Below, piece after piece: positions 36,583-47,187 of a DNA stretch of 64,000 nucleotides. Location of the stretch: the NCBI GenBank assembly GCA_947053345.1, contig CAMRSM010000002.1, positions 1-64,000 on the forward strand. Direction: 5' to 3'. Below the pieces are notes generated by a model. The model did not search any database, was not told the origin of the DNA, and saw only the letters and a list, made by a program, of their open reading frames with translations. Every line of letters starts with the position of its first letter. Positions within the stretch are counted from its first letter, which is position 1. A program made the position numbers and the translations under genes. Source of the DNA: an uncultured Lachnospiraceae bacterium. Lineage in GTDB: Bacteria > Bacillota > Clostridia > Lachnospirales > Lachnospiraceae.

Positions 36583-38139
36583 TTATTTCGCGTAATCGGT
36601 CACTCTGGACTCACGGATTACATTGACCTTGATCTGACCCGGATACTGTAACTCATCCTCGATCTTTTTCGATAAATTCCTCGCGATCAGTACCATATCG
36701 TCATCGCTGACCTGCTCCGGTACGACCATCACGCGGATCTCGCGGCCCGCCGAGATCGCAAAGGACTTATCGACACCCTTAAAGCCATTCGCAATATCTT
36801 CTAACTGGTTCAATCGGTTCGTGTATGTTTCTAATGTCTCTCGTCTTGCACCCGGCCTTGCCGCCGAGATCGTATCGGCTGCCTGGACGATACATGCAAT
36901 CAGGGACTGAGGCTCAACATCACCATGATGAGCTTCCACAGCGTTGATGACAACCGGGGACTCCTTGTACTTCCTGCACAGGTCAACACCAATCTGCACA
37001 TGCGTACCTTCCATCTCCTGGTCGATGGACTTGCCGATATCGTGCAAAAGTCCCGCACGCTTCGCCGTCCTCACATCGATGCCGATCTCCCCGGCGATCA
37101 ACCCGGAAAGCATCGCTACCTCAACCGAATGCTTCAATGCATTCTGCCCATAGCTTGTCCTGAATTTCATCTTGCCGAGAAGTCTGACAAGTTCCGGATG
37201 GATGCCGTGAACGCCCACCTCAAGGGTGGCCGCCTCGCCTTCCTCGCGGATCATCAGTTCCACTTCCCTCTGCGCCTTCTCCACCATCTCCTCGATGCGT
37301 GCCGGATGGATGCGCCCGTCCACGATCAGCTTCTCAAGGGCAATCCTTGCCACTTCCCTGCGGATCGGGTCAAAGCTTGAGAGAAGTACGGCCTCCGGGG
37401 TATCGTCGATCACAAGGTCAACGCCGGTCAGCGTCTCGATCGTGCGGATATTTCTCCCCTCACGTCCGATGATCCTTCCCTTCATCTCATCATTTGGCAG
37501 CTGGACGACGGAGATCGTCGACTCGGCAACGTGGTCGGCAGCACATTTCTGGATTGCAGTCACGACGATGTCCCTCGCCTTTTTGTCGGCTTCTTCCTTC
37601 GCCCTGCCTTCCATCTCCTTGATCATGACTGCCGTTTCATGTTTCACTTCATCTTCAACCGTTTTAATAAGATATTCCTTAGCTTGTTCGGAGGTCAATC
37701 CGGATATCTTTTCCAGTTCCGCCAACTGCTTCGCATGAGATTGTTCCACTTCCGTGCGGATCCTCTCAAGCTCCTGCTCCCGCGCAACCAGCTTCGATTC
37801 CTTCTTTTCCAGTGACTCCATCTTACGGTCCGCGGCATCTTCTTTTGCCTGGACGCGTTTTTCGTAACGCTGTACTTCTGCCCTGCGGTCTTTCGCCTCT
37901 TTCTCCAGCTCATTCTTCGTCTTGATCGACTCTTCCTTTGCTTCGAGAAGCGCTTCCTTCTTCTTTGTCTCCGCGGTCTTTAACGCCTCGTCAATGATCT
38001 CCCTCGCTTTCTCATCGGCATTGCCGATCTTGGCTTCCACCAGTTTGGTCTGGTAGGAGATCGCAGCTTTCGCGGCGATGAAGGCAACCACAACGGCAGT
38101 AATGACGACCGCAATCGCAATCTTCACTACATCGTTCAC
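36583..38139 (-). CDS. rny: Ribonuclease Y
   Basis: RNase Y is the membrane-anchored endoribonuclease that starts mRNA decay in Firmicutes. The 518 residues show, in order, an N-terminal transmembrane helix ([13 protein letters not shown]), a long coiled coil (about 30-200, Lys/Glu/Ala-rich) and a KH domain ([21 protein letters not shown]). The HD domain with [11 protein letters not shown] is followed by [12 protein letters not shown]. The C-terminus [11 protein letters not shown] is conserved. GTG at 38139 follows AAGGAGG. It has its own promoter and terminator. Confidence 0.98.
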   Translation of the reverse strand: MNDVVKIAIAVVITAVVVAFIAAKAAISYQTKLVEAKIGNADEKAREIIDEALKTAETKKKEALLEAKEESIKTKNELEKEAKDRRAEVQRYEKRVQAKEDAADRKMESLEKKESKLVAREQELERIRTEVEQSHAKQLAELEKISGLTSEQAKEYLIKTVEDEVKHETAVMIKEMEGRAKEEADKKARDIVVTAIQKCAADHVAESTISVVQLPNDEMKGRIIGREGRNIRTIETLTGVDLVIDDTPEAVLLSSFDPIRREVARIALEKLIVDGRIHPARIEEMVEKAQREVELMIREEGEAATLEVGVHGIHPELVRLLGKMKFRTSYGQNALKHSVEVAMLSGLIAGEIGIDVRTAKRAGLLHDIGKSIDQEMEGTHVQIGVDLCRKYKESPVVINAVEAHHGDVEPQSLIACIVQAADTISAARPGARRETLETYTNRLNQLEDIANGFKGVDKSFAISAGREIRVMVVPEQVSDDDMVLIARNLSKKIEDELQYPGQIKVNVIRESRVTDYAK

Positions 38140-38223
38140 AGGAAGTCCTCCTTATAAGTTGCTTTGTTGCAATTCACAGTTTTTTCCATTTCCATCTTCA
38201 AACTGCGGATATACAACATATAA

Positions 38224-38252
38224 ATTTTATACTATTTTACTGCGCCTGTCAA
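38224..38252 (-). promoter_or_regulatory. Promoter of rny
   Basis: On the minus strand TTGACA (38247-38252) and TAAAAT (38224-38229) are separated by 17 bases, about 85 bases before the rny start. Confidence 0.7.
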
Positions 38253-38328
38253 TAGAAACGTGAAATATTTATGCAATTTGTCGAATTGTTGGAATTTATA
38301 TGAATATAAGTGAAGGTTCGGACATCCC

Positions 38329-39783
38329 TCACCCCTTTTGCGAGCCGATATAGTAAAATCCCATACATTCTGTAAGGCTCACATCCACATAGCGCCCGAG
38401 CAGGCTCTCATCTCCAGGAAAATGGACAAGCAGGTTGTTTGCAAGCCTTCCCGTCACATAACCATGCCGTTTTGCGTTAACTTCCTCGACCAGAACTTCC
38501 GCCGTTTTCCCGGTGTCCGCCTGCGCCATCTCCCCGGAAATCTCCCGGATTCTCCCGACCAGGCGGTCATAGCGCTCCTTTGCGGTCTCCTCCGGCACCT
38601 GGTCTTTTATCGCAGCGGCAGGTGTCCCGGTTCTTTTGCTGTACAAAAACGTAAAGGCACTGACATAGCGGACGCGCGACACCAAATCCATCGTTTCCAT
38701 AAAGTCCTCCTCCGTCTCCCCCGGGTAGCCCACGATGATATCCGTCGTCAGCGCCACATCCGGCATGGCAGCGCGGATGCGCGCCACGAGCGCGAGGTAA
38801 TCCTCCTTCGTGTAATGGCGGTTCATAAGCTTTAGAATGCGCGAACTGCCGGACTGCACCGGGAGATGGACATGGCGGCAGATTTTTTTGGACTCTGCCA
38901 TCACGCCGATCAGCTCGTCCGAAAGATCCTTCGGGTGCGGGGTCATAAACCGGATGCGCCGGATGCCCTCCACCTCTTCCGCCAGCTTTAAAAGTTCGGC
39001 AAAACTGACCGGTGTCTTTAGGGTTTTCCCGTAAGAATTGACATTCTGCCCGAGCAGCATCACTTCCGTCACGCCGCTTTTTGCCATTTCCTCCATCTCC
39101 CGGAGGATGTCCTCTGGACGGCGGCTCCGCTCCCGCCCCCGCACATACGGCACGATACAGTAACTGCAAAAATTATTGCAGCCGTACATGATATTCACGC
39201 CCGCCTTAAAACTGAATTTGCGCTCGCTCGGAAGCTCCTCCACAACGGCATCGGCCTCCTCGCGGATCTCCACGACCATATGCCCGTAATAAATCTGCCG
39301 GAACAAAAGCTCCGCCAGCTGGTAGATGTTGTGCGTACCAAAGATCAGGTCCACAAAGGGATAGCTTTTTTGGAGCTTTGCAACGACATGCGCCTCCTGC
39401 ATCATACAGCCGCAGAGCGCGATCTTCATATGCGGGCTGCGGCTGCGTTTTAGCCTGCCAAGATAGCCGATGCGCCCGTACACCCGCGTGTTGGCGTTCT
39501 CGCGCACGGTGCAGGTGTTGTAGAGCACGAAATCTGCCTCCTCCGTGGCTGCCTCCTCATAGCCAATCTCCCGCAGGATTCCCGAAAGCTTCTCGGAATC
39601 CTTGGCGTTCATCTGACAGCCGAACGTCTGGATATTGTAGGTGAGCGTCCTGCCCTGTGCCGCACACGCCTTTAAAAACCAAGGCTTTAATTTTTCCATA
39701 AAATAATACTGGCGCGCCGGTTCCTCCGACGGGGCAGCGCGCATGATCTCCTCCCCCGTCTCCATATATCCTTTCATCCTCAT
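38329..39783 (-). CDS. miaB: tRNA-2-methylthio-N6-dimethylallyladenosine synthase
   Basis: MiaB is a radical-SAM methylthiotransferase that modifies A37 in tRNAs reading codons that begin with U. The 484 residues contain the N-terminal cluster-binding domain (TFGCQMNAKDSEKL, NTCTVRENA, CGCMMQ), the radical-SAM motif CNNFCSYCIVPYVRGRERSR and a C-terminal TRAM domain (VEEVNAKRHGYVTGRL). The ATG follows AGGAGAGAGGG. It follows proA on the same strand with a gap of about 120 bases. Confidence 0.97.
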   Translation of the reverse strand: MRMKGYMETGEEIMRAAPSEEPARQYYFMEKLKPWFLKACAAQGRTLTYNIQTFGCQMNAKDSEKLSGILREIGYEEAATEEADFVLYNTCTVRENANTRVYGRIGYLGRLKRSRSPHMKIALCGCMMQEAHVVAKLQKSYPFVDLIFGTHNIYQLAELLFRQIYYGHMVVEIREEADAVVEELPSERKFSFKAGVNIMYGCNNFCSYCIVPYVRGRERSRRPEDILREMEEMAKSGVTEVMLLGQNVNSYGKTLKTPVSFAELLKLAEEVEGIRRIRFMTPHPKDLSDELIGVMAESKKICRHVHLPVQSGSSRILKLMNRHYTKEDYLALVARIRAAMPDVALTTDIIVGYPGETEEDFMETMDLVSRVRYVSAFTFLYSKRTGTPAAAIKDQVPEETAKERYDRLVGRIREISGEMAQADTGKTAEVLVEEVNAKRHGYVTGRLANNLLVHFPGDESLLGRYVDVSLTECMGFYYIGSQKG

Positions 39784-39906
39784 CCCTCTCTCCTAAAAAT
39801 CCATAACCCGGATGCCTTTTTTGGGTTCCGCCAAGCTCTGTAAAAAAAGCCGGAATACGGTTCACACTCGATGCTCCCTGTGCTTCCGGGATACAATTTT
39901 CCCTTT

Positions 39907-41148
39907 CTAGCGCACCTGCCCGTTCCCAAAGATCATATACTTGGTTGAGGTAAGCTCCTTTAGCCCCATCGGTCCCCTCGCGTGCAGCTTCTGGGTGCTG
40001 ATGCCGATCTCCGCGCCAAAGCCGAACTCCTCCCCGTCCGTGAAACGCGTGGAAGCGTTGACGTAGACCGCCGCCGCATCCACCTCATTCAAAAAGCGCA
40101 TCGCATTCGCGTAATCCTTCGTCACGATCGCCTCCGAATGCCCGGTATTATAGCGGTTGATGTGGGCGATCGCCTCCCCGATGTCCGAGACGACCTTGAC
40201 CGAGACCAGACGGTCTAAATACTCCCGCCCAAAATCCTCCTCATCCGCCGGCTTCATCCCCGCGCAGACCATGCGTGCCCGCTCGTCCGCGCGCATCGTG
40301 ATCTCTTTTTTGCTCAGGCGGTCATACAGAAGCGGCAGGAAGCTATCTGCGATCCTCCCGTGTACGACAAGCGATTCGCAGGCATTGCAGACACTCAAAC
40401 GGCTCGTCTTCGCGTTGTCAATGATGTCTAGTGCCATGTCAAAATCCGCAGATTCATCCACATAGACATGGCAGTTCCCGGTTCCCGTCTCGATCACAGG
40501 AACCGTGCTGTTTTCCTTTACACTCTTGATCAGCCCTGCACCGCCGCGCGGGATCAAAAGGTCAATGTACTCGTTTAAGCGCATCATCTGCGCTGCCGTC
40601 TCACGGCTCTTATCTTCCACGATCTGCAGCGCGTCCTCTGCCACGCCGCATTGCCGCAGCGCTTCCCGGAGGACTTTTGCAATGGCGACATTCGAGCAGA
40701 GCGCATCGCTGCCGCCCTTTAGGATCACAGCATTGCCCGCCTTAAAGCAGAGACCGAACGCATCCGCCGTCACATTTGGGCGCGACTCATAAATCATGCC
40801 GATCACGCCGACCGGCACCCTCCGGCAGGCGATCTCAAGCCCGTTCGGACGGCGCTCCATGCCAACAAGCTCCCCGACCGGATCCTTTAATCCCGCCACT
40901 TTTTTCAGCCCGCCCGCCATCGCGCGGACGCGGTCCTCGCTCAGACAAAGGCGGTCAACCATGATCTCGTTTACGCCGCGCTCCCTTGCCGCCGCAACAT
41001 CATCCTTATTTTTTGCGAGGATGGCTTCCATGTTTTGTACCAAAAGCTCCGCCGCTTTTAGAAGCACCTCGTTCTTTTTTGTCTCGTTTAACAGCGCCAA
41101 GGCGCGGGATGCCGCTTTTGCGCGCACACCCATTTCTGTAATATCCAT
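39907..41148 (-). CDS. proA: Gamma-glutamyl phosphate reductase
   Basis: ProA reduces gamma-glutamyl phosphate with NADPH to the semialdehyde, the second step of proline synthesis. Visible motifs are the [14 protein letters not shown] block, GNAVILKGG, the catalytic Cys in [12 protein letters not shown], and the C-terminal [27 protein letters not shown]. The ATG at 41148 has GGAGG 8 bases upstream; the TTG at 41163 overlaps that site and is rejected. It shares a strand run with proB but is separated from it by three unrelated genes. Confidence 0.97.
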   Translation of the reverse strand: MDITEMGVRAKAASRALALLNETKKNEVLLKAAELLVQNMEAILAKNKDDVAAARERGVNEIMVDRLCLSEDRVRAMAGGLKKVAGLKDPVGELVGMERRPNGLEIACRRVPVGVIGMIYESRPNVTADAFGLCFKAGNAVILKGGSDALCSNVAIAKVLREALRQCGVAEDALQIVEDKSRETAAQMMRLNEYIDLLIPRGGAGLIKSVKENSTVPVIETGTGNCHVYVDESADFDMALDIIDNAKTSRLSVCNACESLVVHGRIADSFLPLLYDRLSKKEITMRADERARMVCAGMKPADEEDFGREYLDRLVSVKVVSDIGEAIAHINRYNTGHSEAIVTKDYANAMRFLNEVDAAAVYVNASTRFTDGEEFGFGAEIGISTQKLHARGPMGLKELTSTKYMIFGNGQVR

Positions 41149-41213
41149 CCTCTCTTCCTCCAAACCATACGTCTTACTGCCAGATACATCCGATTCCCGG
41201 CACGAACCAAACG

Positions 41214-41771
41214 TTATCTCTTTAATTCCTTTATCATCAGATATTCGTTCAACAGCGTTCCGTCCTTTCGCCGGATCGCATTCGGGTGCACCCCGGCAAT
41301 CCGGAATCCCATTTTTTCATACAGATGCTGTGCACGTGTGTTCCCTTCCACAAATTCAAGCTCGATCTGGATGACATCCTCAAAGCCTTCCGCGATGCGG
41401 ATCATTTCCTGAAACATCCGCGTCCCGATCCCCTGGTTCCAGTATTCGCGCATCAGGGCGATCGCAACGCTGGCGCGGTGTCTTTGCTTCTGATTGGTAT
41501 AAACCGAAACCGCACAGTTCCCTGCTACCTTCCCGTCCACCAAACATACCAGCATGGCCTCGTTCGGGGATTCATTCTTTTGGGCAAAAAGCTTTTTCTC
41601 ACCCTCCACCGTATATTTGCTGCATTCTTCCGGATAACGCAGGATGAAATCGGTTTCCCCCGCCGAAACATACAGATAATGTAATATACCCTCGGCATCC
41701 TCATCCCTCGGGCTCCGCAGGACTGCCCTCCGGCCGTCCTTGCATTCGAAATTGATCTCTTCGATGACCAT
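41214..41771 (-). CDS. GNAT-family N-acetyltransferase
   Basis: The 185-residue acetyltransferase shows GNAT motifs: a [20 protein letters not shown] acetyl-CoA loop at about 120-140 and [17 protein letters not shown] in motif B. Substrate is unknown; the closest general class is the RimJ/RimL or small-molecule acetyltransferases. The ATG follows GGGGGACG. It lies between the 5-formyltetrahydrofolate cyclo-ligase and proA genes. Confidence 0.9.
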   Translation of the reverse strand: MVIEEINFECKDGRRAVLRSPRDEDAEGILHYLYVSAGETDFILRYPEECSKYTVEGEKKLFAQKNESPNEAMLVCLVDGKVAGNCAVSVYTNQKQRHRASVAIALMREYWNQGIGTRMFQEMIRIAEGFEDVIQIELEFVEGNTRAQHLYEKMGFRIAGVHPNAIRRKDGTLLNEYLMIKELKR

Positions 41772-41959
41772 TTTATCGTCCCCCTATAATATTATTTATT
41801 TGATCCGGTTATTTCCGAAATTTATTTCATTTCAAATTATCTCACGTAAAATTGTAAGCCGCCGGCCGTCCAAAACCACATTTCTTCGATTATATGGACA
41901 TCCCGGCACAAAGTCTTCCGCTCCCTGTCCGTCCAAAACCGCATTTTTTTGCGGCAAGA

Positions 41960-42532
41960 TCACTTGATATAAACAACCTCCCCCGGAAGTACGAGCGCAT
42001 CCGCCCGGATATCGTGCGCCTCCCCGGGCAGGGCTTTTACGACCGAAAACGGGTAGGCCGGTGCCGCCAGAAACGCCTGTGGGTGCGCGGCAAGATAGCG
42101 GTCATAGTAGCCGCCGCCATAACCGAGCCGCCCGCCTGCCCTCGTAAAGGCAAGCCCCGGCAAAAGTAACAGGCTTTTTCCCTCCTCCGGCAAAAGCTCG
42201 CTGCTGCCGCGCGGCTCTAAAATACCGAACGCACCCGGCTCACAGTCCGAGAGCGAGCCGATGCGGTAAAATACCATCGCACCCTCCGCCACGACCTTCG
42301 GCGCGGCAACAATCTTTCCTGCTTTTAATGCCCGCTCCGTCAGGGTATGTGTCAGGAGCTCCTTCCCGTAGGAAAGATACGTAAAAAACACCGTACACTC
42401 TTTAAACTCCCGCATCGAAAAGAGCTGCTTTTGCACCGCCACGCTGTAGTGTTCCTGCTCCTGCGCCGTCATGGTGCGACGCAGCCGCTTCATGCGCTCC
42501 CGGACAGCAGCCTTATCCTGTTCTTTTTCCAT
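41960..42532 (-). CDS. 5-formyltetrahydrofolate cyclo-ligase
   Basis: This 190-residue enzyme converts 5-formyltetrahydrofolate to 5,10-methenyltetrahydrofolate using ATP, salvaging folate. The N-terminus carries the family pattern (RERMKRLRRTMTAQEQ), a central YLSYGKELLTHTL block and the C-terminal phosphate-binding segment GGRLGYGGGYYDRYLA. Length is standard. It sits downstream of the DUF896 gene on the same strand. Confidence 0.93.
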   Translation of the reverse strand: MEKEQDKAAVRERMKRLRRTMTAQEQEHYSVAVQKQLFSMREFKECTVFFTYLSYGKELLTHTLTERALKAGKIVAAPKVVAEGAMVFYRIGSLSDCEPGAFGILEPRGSSELLPEEGKSLLLLPGLAFTRAGGRLGYGGGYYDRYLAAHPQAFLAAPAYPFSVVKALPGEAHDIRADALVLPGEVVYIK

Positions 42533-42569
42533 CCGACATCCCCTTTGCTTTTCCTTCCCGGATACTGCC

Positions 42570-42773
42570 CTAATTTTCCTTGGACAGCGAGGTGATGCTG
42601 CCGTCCGGCTCTACAATGGAAATATTGTTCAGGGTCGAGCGCAGATCCGCCCGGATCGCCGCAAGATATTCCTGCCGCAGAAGCTTCTGCTCCTCCTTCT
42701 CCTCCTGCGTCAACCCGCCGTTCTGCGATTTGTGGTAGAGCGCATTGATGCGCTTAATTTTCTCCTCGTTCAT
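42570..42773 (-). CDS. DUF896 (YnzC/UPF0291) small protein
   Basis: The 67-residue protein begins MNEEKIKRINALYHKSQ, has the two-helix KKQN.GLT.EEKEEQ.LLR.EYL pattern of DUF896, and ends in a short acidic tail. The Bacillus member YnzC is SOS-associated, but the molecular role is not established. The ATG at 42773 is chosen because TGAGG lies 6 bases upstream; the frame opens 9 codons earlier without a site. Confidence 0.9.
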   Translation of the reverse strand: MNEEKIKRINALYHKSQNGGLTQEEKEEQKLLRQEYLAAIRADLRSTLNNISIVEPDGSITSLSKEN

Positions 42774-42927
42774 ATCAAACCTCATTTCAAGCATAGTCAT
42801 TCAATCTTTGCCGGTACGCCGATGCGCACCCGGAACAAACCGGGATATATTGCACCCCTGCACGCCGCGTGATACATGCCAACGCGCAGCAGGGGCGCAC
42901 GTTTTACCGCCCGCGTGTCCCCGATGA

Positions 42928-43791
42928 TCACTGTCCCGGATACTGTGCTGTATACAGATAATCCTCCAGCCGGAACCCTTCGTCCCTGTGCGCGAGAAAC
43001 AGCGTCCCAATCGGTTCCCCCTCCATGATCCGCCGTATTACCCCGACATCCGCCCCGTTCGCGATCACCATATCGGCACCGCACCCGGCAGCGATGCGGG
43101 CCGCCGTGATTTTCGTGGACATCCCGCCCGTGCCAACACTGCTTCCTGCCCCTCCCCCCATCGCAAGGATTTCCTCTGTCACCGCCGGGACAAGGGAGAT
43201 CAGCCCCGCATTTTCGTTGTGCCGCGGATCCTCCGTATAAAGCCCGTCGATATCCGAGAGCAGGATCAGCATATCCGCCGAGACAAGCGCCGCCACAAGC
43301 GCGGACAGCGTGTCATTGTCCCCGAACTCAATCTCGTCGGTGGACACGGTGTCATTTTCGTTCACGATCGGGATCACTCCCATTTTCGCCAGCTCACGGA
43401 ACGTATTTTTCGCATTCTCCCGGCTGATATCGTTGATCATGGTGTATTTTGTCAGCAATATCTGCGCGGTCAGCTGGTTATACTCCGCAAAAAATTTCTG
43501 GTACAGCATCATCAGCCTTGCCTGACCAACTGCGGCGCACGCCTGCTTTACGGATTTCTCTGCGGGACGATCCTCGATCTGCAGACTCTTTCTTCCCGCC
43601 GCGACCGCGCCGGAGGATACAAGGATCACCTCCCTTCCCCGGTTTGCCAGATCCGTCAGCACCCGGACAAGACGCTCCATTTTTTCCAAATTGATCTTTC
43701 CGGTCTCCATATGCGTCAGGGACGAGGAGCCGATTTTTACCACAATCCGCTTTTTGTATTTTAATGCCTCCCGGAATTCTTTCTCCGTCAT
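42928..43791 (-). CDS. proB: Glutamate 5-kinase, short form without PUA domain
   Basis: ProB phosphorylates glutamate, the committed step to proline. The 287 residues contain an amino-acid-kinase fold: RIVVKIGSSSLT at the start, EVILVSSGAVAAG, NENDTVSTDEIEFGDND and GTGGMSTKITAARIA. The C-terminal PUA domain of the longer E. coli type is absent, which is common in Clostridia. The ATG follows ATGAGG. It begins a run proB - DUF896 - cyclo-ligase - GNAT - proA. Confidence 0.97.
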   Translation of the reverse strand: MTEKEFREALKYKKRIVVKIGSSSLTHMETGKINLEKMERLVRVLTDLANRGREVILVSSGAVAAGRKSLQIEDRPAEKSVKQACAAVGQARLMMLYQKFFAEYNQLTAQILLTKYTMINDISRENAKNTFRELAKMGVIPIVNENDTVSTDEIEFGDNDTLSALVAALVSADMLILLSDIDGLYTEDPRHNENAGLISLVPAVTEEILAMGGGAGSSVGTGGMSTKITAARIAAGCGADMVIANGADVGVIRRIMEGEPIGTLFLAHRDEGFRLEDYLYTAQYPGQ

Positions 43792-43967
43792 TGATCAAAC
43801 CTCATTTCCATCCGGCGGGGTTCCCGCCATATATTTTATACCCGGATTCTTTCGGGGAGCGGTTTCGGCCACGCTTCCAGATCCCGCCATCGCCTCCCGG
43901 ACGGGACAGCCGATAAATCCATTTCTTCCCGGCGCACCCAAAGCAGAAAAACGCATCCAGGCGCACA

Positions 43968-45764
43968 CTAGGAAAATTCCGGGAAAAAACGTGCCGCGAT
44001 CGCCTCGAACACCTTGATGCCGTCCACTGCGGCACTCATGATACCGCCCGCATAGCCGGCTCCCTCCCCGCAAGGGTAAACCCCCTCTATGCTGCTCTCA
44101 TACTGCCCGTCACGCAAAATACGCACCGGGGAGGAGGTGCGCATCTCCACACCGGAAAATACGGCTTCCTCGTCCGCAAAGCCGGGGAGTGTCCGGTCAA
44201 ACGCTTTCATTCCCTCAAGCAAGGTTGCGGTCACAAATTCCGGCAGACAGCCCCGCAGATCGGCAGGAGCCGCCGCCCCCTTATGGCATGGTATGATCCT
44301 GCCATACCCGCTGCCGGCACGCCCGCAAAGCAGGTCACCGTAAAGCTGGTACGGAATCTTCCCCTGCGCGGCCTGATAGGCAAGCGCCTCAAAATGCCGC
44401 TGGAATGCGATCCCGGAAAGCGGATCTTGCATACGGGCTCCCCCGCCCCAAAAAACAGCCGGCGCAAAATCTTTCATGCCGGTATCTGCGCTGCCACGAA
44501 CCGAACCCGCCAAATCCCGTTGATAATCCGCCACACCGCCAACGCAGGCCGACGCAAAATCCTCCGGCGTGACCGTCACAACCAAGGCACTGTTTGCGTT
44601 GCTTCCCGCGCGGTCATGGTAGCTCATGCCGTTTACGACAAGATGCCCCTGCTCGGAGGACGCATTGACAACAAAACCTCCCGGGCACATACAGAACGAA
44701 TAAATCCCCCTGCCGTTTCCCGCCGTGTAAGTCAGCTTATAGTCCGCTGCGCCTAGTTTGTCCGCCGCCGCCTTATACTGTACACGGTTGATAAAATCCT
44801 GCCCATGTTCCACACGGACACCGACGGCAAACGGCTTTGGCTCCATTAAGAGCCCCCTCGCCAAAAGCATGGAAAAGGTATCCCGTGCGCTGTGCCCGAC
44901 GGCGAGCACCAGCTGCTGCGTGGCAAGCTCCCACTCCCGTTCCCCCGTGCGGCAGACAAGCCCAAAAAGCTTTCCCTGTTTTGGACCCGTTCCGTCCGGG
45001 GTAAGCGCAGCAAGCTTCCCTGTACCAAAACCGGCGGAAGCATCCCCTAAAGATGCCCACCGGATATCCACAAGCTTTGTCCCAAAGCAAAACTCCCCGC
45101 CCCATGCCTTGATCTGTTCACGCATCGCGGCGACCACTGTGCGCAGGCGGTCGGTTCCGATATGGGGCTTATTTTGGTATAGGATTTCCTCCGGTGCCCC
45201 TGCCTGTACAAAAACCTCCAGAACTTTGCGGATGCGCCCATAAGTATCTTTTACCATTGTGTTAAGCTTCCCGTCCGAAAACGTCCCCGCTCCCCCCTCG
45301 CCAAACTGCACGTTGGACTCGGTATTAAGCGCCCCGCCCGCAAAAAAGCGCTCCACCGTCCGGCTGCGTTCTTCCACCGCTTCCCCCCGCTCAAGTATGA
45401 TCGGGCAATATCCTGCCTGCGCCAAAAAATAAGCGCAGAACATCCCCGCAGGACCGCTCCCGCAAACCACCGGGCGCATACGCAGCGGTTTTCCCTCCGG
45501 TTTCGGCGGTTTGTACACCACTGTTGTAGAGCGGGCAATATTTTTATCCCGGTTTTTTTTCAGATAATCCGTCTCATCAGCGATACAAACATCAATCGTG
45601 TATGTATAATGGATATCTTCCGGCTTTCTTGCGTCAAGGGAACGCTTCAAAATCTCAAAGCGCAGCAGGCGCGCACCGGAAATCCGCATCATTTTTTTCA
45701 GCCCGCGCAACAGATCTTCCTCTGTATGCACAAGCGGCATTTTTAATTGGCTGACCCTGATCAC
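43968..45764 (-). CDS. FAD-dependent dehydrogenase, COG2509-like flavoprotein
   Basis: The 598-residue flavoprotein has a small N-terminal domain (about 1-100, SQLKMPLVHTEEDL), then a dinucleotide-binding motif (VVCGSGPAGMFCAYFLA). FGEGGAGTFSDGKLNT follows, and the late block GEGAGYAGGIMSAAVDG is the FAD-binding signature of this group. The GTG start at 45764 overlaps the stop of the preceding flavoprotein gene by 4 bases (GTGA), supporting that start over the longer frame. Members are widespread in Firmicutes without a defined substrate; maturation or reduction roles are guesses. Confidence 0.88.
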   Translation of the reverse strand: MIRVSQLKMPLVHTEEDLLRGLKKMMRISGARLLRFEILKRSLDARKPEDIHYTYTIDVCIADETDYLKKNRDKNIARSTTVVYKPPKPEGKPLRMRPVVCGSGPAGMFCAYFLAQAGYCPIILERGEAVEERSRTVERFFAGGALNTESNVQFGEGGAGTFSDGKLNTMVKDTYGRIRKVLEVFVQAGAPEEILYQNKPHIGTDRLRTVVAAMREQIKAWGGEFCFGTKLVDIRWASLGDASAGFGTGKLAALTPDGTGPKQGKLFGLVCRTGEREWELATQQLVLAVGHSARDTFSMLLARGLLMEPKPFAVGVRVEHGQDFINRVQYKAAADKLGAADYKLTYTAGNGRGIYSFCMCPGGFVVNASSEQGHLVVNGMSYHDRAGSNANSALVVTVTPEDFASACVGGVADYQRDLAGSVRGSADTGMKDFAPAVFWGGGARMQDPLSGIAFQRHFEALAYQAAQGKIPYQLYGDLLCGRAGSGYGRIIPCHKGAAAPADLRGCLPEFVTATLLEGMKAFDRTLPGFADEEAVFSGVEMRTSSPVRILRDGQYESSIEGVYPCGEGAGYAGGIMSAAVDGIKVFEAIAARFFPEFS

Positions 45765-47116
45765 TTGTTCTTCCCCCCACAGATTGCTTCCGCCGCCGCA
45801 AGTCCTGACATCCATGCCCATTGCAGGTTGTATCCCCCACAGGTTCCGTCAATGTCGGCAAGCTCCCCGGTGACGTAAAGCCCCTTTATCCGTTTTGATT
45901 CCATCGTCCGCGCGTCAAGTTCGTTAAGGGAAACCCCACCGGCAGCCGCCTGCGCGCTCTCAAAGCCGTTTGTCCCGCAGACCGTGGAAGTAAAACACTT
46001 CATACAATGGGCGAGCGCCTCCGCACATCTTTTTACACCGTGCATCCCGCCGCCTTTTTGCCTGAGCACATCCATATCCGGCAGCACCCCCGATAAAGTC
46101 AGGAGCACCATGTTCAGCTTTGCCGGCAGCAGCCCGGTCAGGGTGTTTGCCGCCGCACGTCCCGGAAATGCCAAAAAGCGGGCAAGGAGCATCCGCTGCA
46201 GATCATTTTCCGATGTATCCGGGAAAAAGTCAAGCAAAACTTCGATTTTTCCGCACCTGTCGCCTTTCGCAAGCTCACATGCCGCAAAGCGGCTTAACTG
46301 CATGGCAGGGATACCCGAAAGCCCATAGTCCGTAAAAAGGATTTCTCCCCTCTCACGAACTTCCTGCCCCCCCTCCTCCCGCGTGATCCGAAGCATAAGG
46401 GCGGCGTTTAGCCGCACCCCGGCAAGCACTTTCCATGCTTTTTCCGCGAGCCTTAACTGTACAAGCGCCGGGACGGGCGGGACGATCTGATGCCCAAACG
46501 CACTTGCCAGGGCATAGCCCGAACCGTCCGCACCGCTTATGTTCCCCGCGCAGCCGCCCGTAGCAAGCACCACACTGCCCGCCTCAAAAATAAGTCTGCG
46601 GCTCTCAGAAAAAACAGGCTTTGCCTGCTTTTTTCCCGTTTTTGCACCCGCGCTTTCCATCCGCTCCCTGTGCGATGCCGCAAGCAAAAAACACTTTCCT
46701 TTCCTCACTTCATCCACATGGGTATTTACATAAACCGGAACCCCAAGCTCAGAAAGCCTTAAAACAAATGCCTCCCGCACGGAAGCCGCCTGTTCGGAAT
46801 TCGGATACCAATAGCCGTCCCGCTGTTTCGGCAGGATGCCAAGCCGCTCGAAAAAGCGGAGCACATAGGCGACATCATAGCGATCCAAAAGTTCCATTGC
46901 CGTCTCCGGCCGGCCGCCGCGGTAGCACTCCACGCTCTGGTAGGAATTGGTGAAATTGCATTTGCCGTTTCCGGTTGCCAGCAACTTCTTGCCCGGCACA
47001 TCGTTCGCCTCCAAAAGCGCGACATCCACCCCGTGCTGCGCCAATACAAGCGCCGCTGTCATACCCGATGCACCCGCGCCGACAACAATCACCTCATGCT
47101 TTTTTCCTGTATCCAC
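45761..47116 (-). CDS. NAD(P)/FAD-dependent oxidoreductase, HI0933/YhiN family
   Basis: The 451-residue flavoprotein starts with an FAD-binding motif (VIVVGAGASGMTAALVLA), then NDVPGKKLLATGNGKCNFTN, which is diagnostic for the HI0933/YhiN family. VLATGGCAG lies in the middle and LYVTGELADIDGTCGGYNLQWAWMSG at the C-terminus. Function in this family is not established. A GTG start is used. It is translationally coupled to the next flavoprotein, so the two may work together. Confidence 0.9.
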   Translation of the reverse strand: MDTGKKHEVIVVGAGASGMTAALVLAQHGVDVALLEANDVPGKKLLATGNGKCNFTNSYQSVECYRGGRPETAMELLDRYDVAYVLRFFERLGILPKQRDGYWYPNSEQAASVREAFVLRLSELGVPVYVNTHVDEVRKGKCFLLAASHRERMESAGAKTGKKQAKPVFSESRRLIFEAGSVVLATGGCAGNISGADGSGYALASAFGHQIVPPVPALVQLRLAEKAWKVLAGVRLNAALMLRITREEGGQEVRERGEILFTDYGLSGIPAMQLSRFAACELAKGDRCGKIEVLLDFFPDTSENDLQRMLLARFLAFPGRAAANTLTGLLPAKLNMVLLTLSGVLPDMDVLRQKGGGMHGVKRCAEALAHCMKCFTSTVCGTNGFESAQAAAGGVSLNELDARTMESKRIKGLYVTGELADIDGTCGGYNLQWAWMSGLAAAEAICGGKNK

Positions 47117-47187
47117 CGAATCCCCCTTTCCTCTCGCTTTTCTCCGCGCATTTTTGTTTCCCGCGCACTTCCCTTTTGCCCGGCACG

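Noticed and set aside
39557-39865. 102-codon minus-strand frame overlapping the miaB start
   Set aside because: It is an out-of-frame shadow of miaB; its composition is that of a translated overlap and the miaB frame explains the conservation.
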